From NCBI GenBank assembly GCA_937944245.1, contig CALDYY010000078.1, positions 1-64,000 on the forward strand: a stretch of 64,000 nucleotides of DNA, in the 5' to 3' direction. The notes beneath the pieces were generated by a model. The model was not told the origin of the DNA. It ran no database searches and worked only from the letters and a program-made list of their open reading frames with translations. How positions within the stretch are numbered: the stretch's first letter is position 1; each line of letters starts with the position of its first letter. The position numbers and the translations under genes were made by a program. The DNA is from an uncultured Saprospiraceae bacterium (GTDB lineage Bacteria; Bacteroidota; Bacteroidia; Chitinophagales; Saprospiraceae). Of this stretch, positions 61,810 to 64,000 are shown one piece after another.

Positions 61810-61957
61810 ATAAAGAGTCATTATGTTTTGCCTGACAAAAATCTGACAGTTTAAGTGATTTTTGTCAGTGCTTGACAATGCGTTTTCCTTATATCTTATA
61901 TTGTGTCTGCCCCAAAATGAAGTTTTTTACTAGAGCGTTGGGCGTAGCAATCATCAC

Positions 61958-63235
61958 TTAATTCACCATTGCCTGCATGAGTAAAGCGCAAATAATAGCA
62001 CCATAAGTACCTAAAGCATAACCCAACACTGCCATCAGTACACCAACCGGAGCAAGTGCAGGGCTAAAGGTAGAAGCAATAATGGGTGCAGAAGCCGCAC
62101 CACCAATATTCGCTTGGCTACCTACCGCCACGAAAAAGTAAGGTGCTTTAATCAAATAAGCGGTAATGAACATCGTGAGTACGTGAATCATAATCCAAAC
62201 AGCGCCTATGGCAAAAAGACCTAAGTTTTGAAAAACCTCACTAATATTCATCTTCATGCCGATAGTAGCCACTAAAATATAAATAAAAATTGTTCCCCAA
62301 CGAGAAGCCCCTACTCCTTCCAAGTTCTTAAATTTAGTGAAAGAAAGTGCTACACCAAATGTAGTAGAAATAATGATGAGCCAAAAAAAGGACGACATTA
62401 AAGAATCGAGGCGAAGTGCATCAAGTTGCGGTTTAAACTGCTTCATGAAGGGGGTGATTACATCTGCACCCCAATGAGAAAGCGCTGTTCCACCAAAGGC
62501 TACCGCCAAAAGTGTGTAAAGTGAAGTGCTTGTGGGGATGCGTTCTACCTCTGCTTGAAAGGCAGCTACTCGCTGCTTCAAATCTTCGATAGCCGTATTG
62601 TCTGCTTTTAGCCATTTATCAATTTTATCGGATAAGGTAACCCCATAAAGTAAGAAGCCTAGCCAAACATTTGCCACTAGGACATCTACGATAATCATGG
62701 TGGCAAACAAGTCGTCGCGCACTTCAAAAATTTCCTTCATCGCCGTTTGATTTGCACCACCCCCAATCCAACTCCCTGCAATGGTAGAAAGTCCACGCCA
62801 CAGTTCATCTGAAGATACAGGGATAAGCGTTGGAAAAAAGTAGGTTACTAACAATAAAGCAATAGGACCACCTAATACTACGCCCAGTGTGGCAGCAAAA
62901 AACATAATTAATGCTTTTGAGCCTAAGTTAACAATTCCCTTCATGTCAATACTCAAACAAAGCAAAATCAAACTAGCAGGTAATAAGTAGCGGGAAGCAA
63001 CTGTATAAAGTTGTGAAGATTTTTGTACACTATCAGCATCCGTCCAAGAAGGGGCAATTAGACCGAGAGGCCAATGCAGCAGCGCAGGAATAAAGTAACA
63101 TAGCAACAAAGGTGGAACGAACGTGTAAAACTTCTTCCAAAAAGGATGCTCACTTGCTGCGGTATTGAAAACAACTGCCAATACTAAAAGCAGAAGCCCA
63201 AGTACAACAGCATCGTTTGTGAAAAATGGTTGCAT
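61958..63235 (-). CDS. DUF819 family membrane protein
   Basis: 425 residues with about ten to eleven hydrophobic segments and little polar sequence between. Family features include the conserved GGPIALLLV, SWIGGGANQTAMKEIFEV, VFQNLGLFAIGAVWIMIHVLTM and SQANIGGAASAPIIASTFSPALAPVGVLMAVLGYALG. DUF819 (YjcL-type) proteins are putative transporters of unknown substrate. A soluble loop of about 40 residues lies near the middle (KADNTAIEDLKQRVAAFQAEVERIP). The gene lies 34 bases downstream of the M20-peptidase gene on the same strand, suggesting co-transcription and perhaps uptake of a peptidase product or substrate. Confidence 0.88.
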   Translation of the reverse strand: MQPFFTNDAVVLGLLLLVLAVVFNTAASEHPFWKKFYTFVPPLLLCYFIPALLHWPLGLIAPSWTDADSVQKSSQLYTVASRYLLPASLILLCLSIDMKGIVNLGSKALIMFFAATLGVVLGGPIALLLVTYFFPTLIPVSSDELWRGLSTIAGSWIGGGANQTAMKEIFEVRDDLFATMIIVDVLVANVWLGFLLYGVTLSDKIDKWLKADNTAIEDLKQRVAAFQAEVERIPTSTSLYTLLAVAFGGTALSHWGADVITPFMKQFKPQLDALRLDSLMSSFFWLIIISTTFGVALSFTKFKNLEGVGASRWGTIFIYILVATIGMKMNISEVFQNLGLFAIGAVWIMIHVLTMFITAYLIKAPYFFVAVGSQANIGGAASAPIIASTFSPALAPVGVLMAVLGYALGTYGAIICALLMQAMVN

Positions 63236-63269
63236 TTGCTTTGTTGCTATGATTGATGATACAATAAAA

Positions 63270-64000
63270 TTACTTGTCAGACTTCAACGCTCGATAATAG
63301 TGATAAAAATAGGGAATGGTTTCGATTCCTTTATAAAAGTTAAACAAACCGTAATTTTCATTCGGTGAATGAATTACATCTGAATTTAATCCAAAACCCA
63401 TCAGCACTGATTTTGCGCCTAATACTTGCTCAAATAATGCTACGATAGGGATACTTCCACCGCCTCTCACAGGAATAGGTGCTTTACCAAATGTTTTTTC
63501 CATAGCTTTGTGAGCCGCCAAATATTCTACGGTATCCGTGGGAGTCACTACTGGCTCTCCGCCGTGATGTGGGCGTACTTGTACCTGTATGCCTTTAGGC
63601 GCAATGGATTTAAAATGCTGCTCAAATAATTGTGTAATGGATTGGGAATCTTGATGCGGTACTAAACGCATACTAATTTTAGCATAAGCCTTTGAAGGCA
63701 ATACCGTTTTAGAGCCTTCGCCAGTGTACCCTCCCCATATTCCGTTCACATCAAGCGTTGGGCGAATGCTGGTGCGCTCTGAAGTTGTATAGCCTAATTC
63801 GCCATTCACATCGTCAATACCCAAGTCCAATTTATAGTTTTCCAAATCGAAAGGAGCTTTTGCCATTTCTGCCCTTTCTTGTTTTGAAACGACTGCTACC
63901 TTATCATAAAAATGAGGAATGGTAATATGACCGTTTTTATCCTTTAAACTGGCAATCATTTCGCAAAGAGCATTGATTGGATTGGCCACTGCGCCGCCAT
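63270..64000 (-). CDS. M20-family peptidase/dipeptidase (C-terminal part)
   Basis: The frame is open to the right window edge; a GTG at 63989 is internal, not a start (GGAVANPINALC precedes it). Visible are the end of the catalytic domain and the M20 dimerisation domain (NGIWGGYTGEGSKTVLPSKAYAKISMRLVPHQDS), then VRGGGSIPIVALFEQVLGAKSVLMGFGLNSDVIHSPNE, which holds the C-terminal His of the metal site (HSPNE). These enzymes cleave di- or short peptides with two metal ions. The N-terminal metal ligands lie outside the window. Confidence 0.9.
   Translation of the reverse strand, partial: GGAVANPINALCEMIASLKDKNGHITIPHFYDKVAVVSKQERAEMAKAPFDLENYKLDLGIDDVNGELGYTTSERTSIRPTLDVNGIWGGYTGEGSKTVLPSKAYAKISMRLVPHQDSQSITQLFEQHFKSIAPKGIQVQVRPHHGGEPVVTPTDTVEYLAAHKAMEKTFGKAPIPVRGGGSIPIVALFEQVLGAKSVLMGFGLNSDVIHSPNENYGLFNFYKGIETIPYFYHYYRALKSDK

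Overview
The window reads as chromosomal DNA of a member of the Bacteroidota, probably an environmental member of the Saprospiria/Chitinophagia side of the phylum. The evidence is low G+C, a type IX secretion (T9SS) type A sorting domain, two TonB-dependent outer-membrane receptors with N-terminal carboxypeptidase-regulatory-like domains, a fused E1 alpha/beta dehydrogenase, several Bacteroidota-type promoters (TAnnTTTG, some with an upstream TTTG/TTG box), and an absence of obvious Shine-Dalgarno sequences before most genes. I see no rRNA, tRNA, CRISPR array, insertion sequence, prophage or integrase. Genes are tightly packed on both strands, and convergent pairs are often separated by a simple hairpin or by no spacer at all.

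Left part (1-16 kb): the 3' end of a ThiF/MoeB-type adenylyltransferase fused to rhodanese, two TonB-dependent receptors, the cluster mutL - rhomboid - rhomboid - endonuclease/exonuclease/phosphatase protein, a DUF6794-like exported protein, argC, two tandem paralogous exported proteins, a DUF2520 Rossmann protein and a GH3-type acyl-adenylating enzyme.

Middle (16-35 kb): a CcoI-type copper P-type ATPase, a DUF4920 lipoprotein, a MORN-repeat/caspase fusion, a DUF547 protein divergent from a TIGR04283-type glycosyltransferase, an HtrA protease, the fused branched-chain-type E1 dehydrogenase, cysS, a translationally coupled pair encoding a histone-deacetylase-family protein and an NDP-forming acyl-CoA synthetase/GNAT fusion, a cysteine synthase, an unrecognised 388-residue protein, a small membrane protein and an arabinose-5-phosphate isomerase.

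Right part (35-64 kb): recQ, an SRPBCC protein, a lipoprotein, an exported protein with an HExxH motif, a large T9SS-secreted protein, a TesB-type thioesterase and an Lrp/AsnC regulator. Next comes a TPP-riboswitch-controlled thiamine operon (thiS-thiC-[ThiE/TenI-like::ThiD]-thiE-thiG-thiH). It is followed by glgX, a tRNA A37 methyltransferase, a CcmD-like peptide overlapping a glutamate-type dehydrogenase, a SWIM zinc-finger protein, recJ, a formylglycine-generating-enzyme lipoprotein, a small conserved protein, a DUF819 membrane protein and the 3' end of an M20 peptidase.

The thiamine operon makes both the pyrimidine (ThiC, ThiD) and thiazole (ThiS, ThiG, ThiH) halves and couples them (ThiE). 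The ThiS-activating ThiF is absent from the operon, and the truncated adenylyltransferase at the left edge is a candidate supplier. The points most worth a second look are the deacetylase/acetyltransferase pair, a MutL whose endonuclease motifs look eroded, the MORN-caspase fusion, the fused thiamine enzyme with a diverged first domain, a cysteine-complete formylglycine-generating enzyme with no sulfatase nearby, and the HExxH exported protein.
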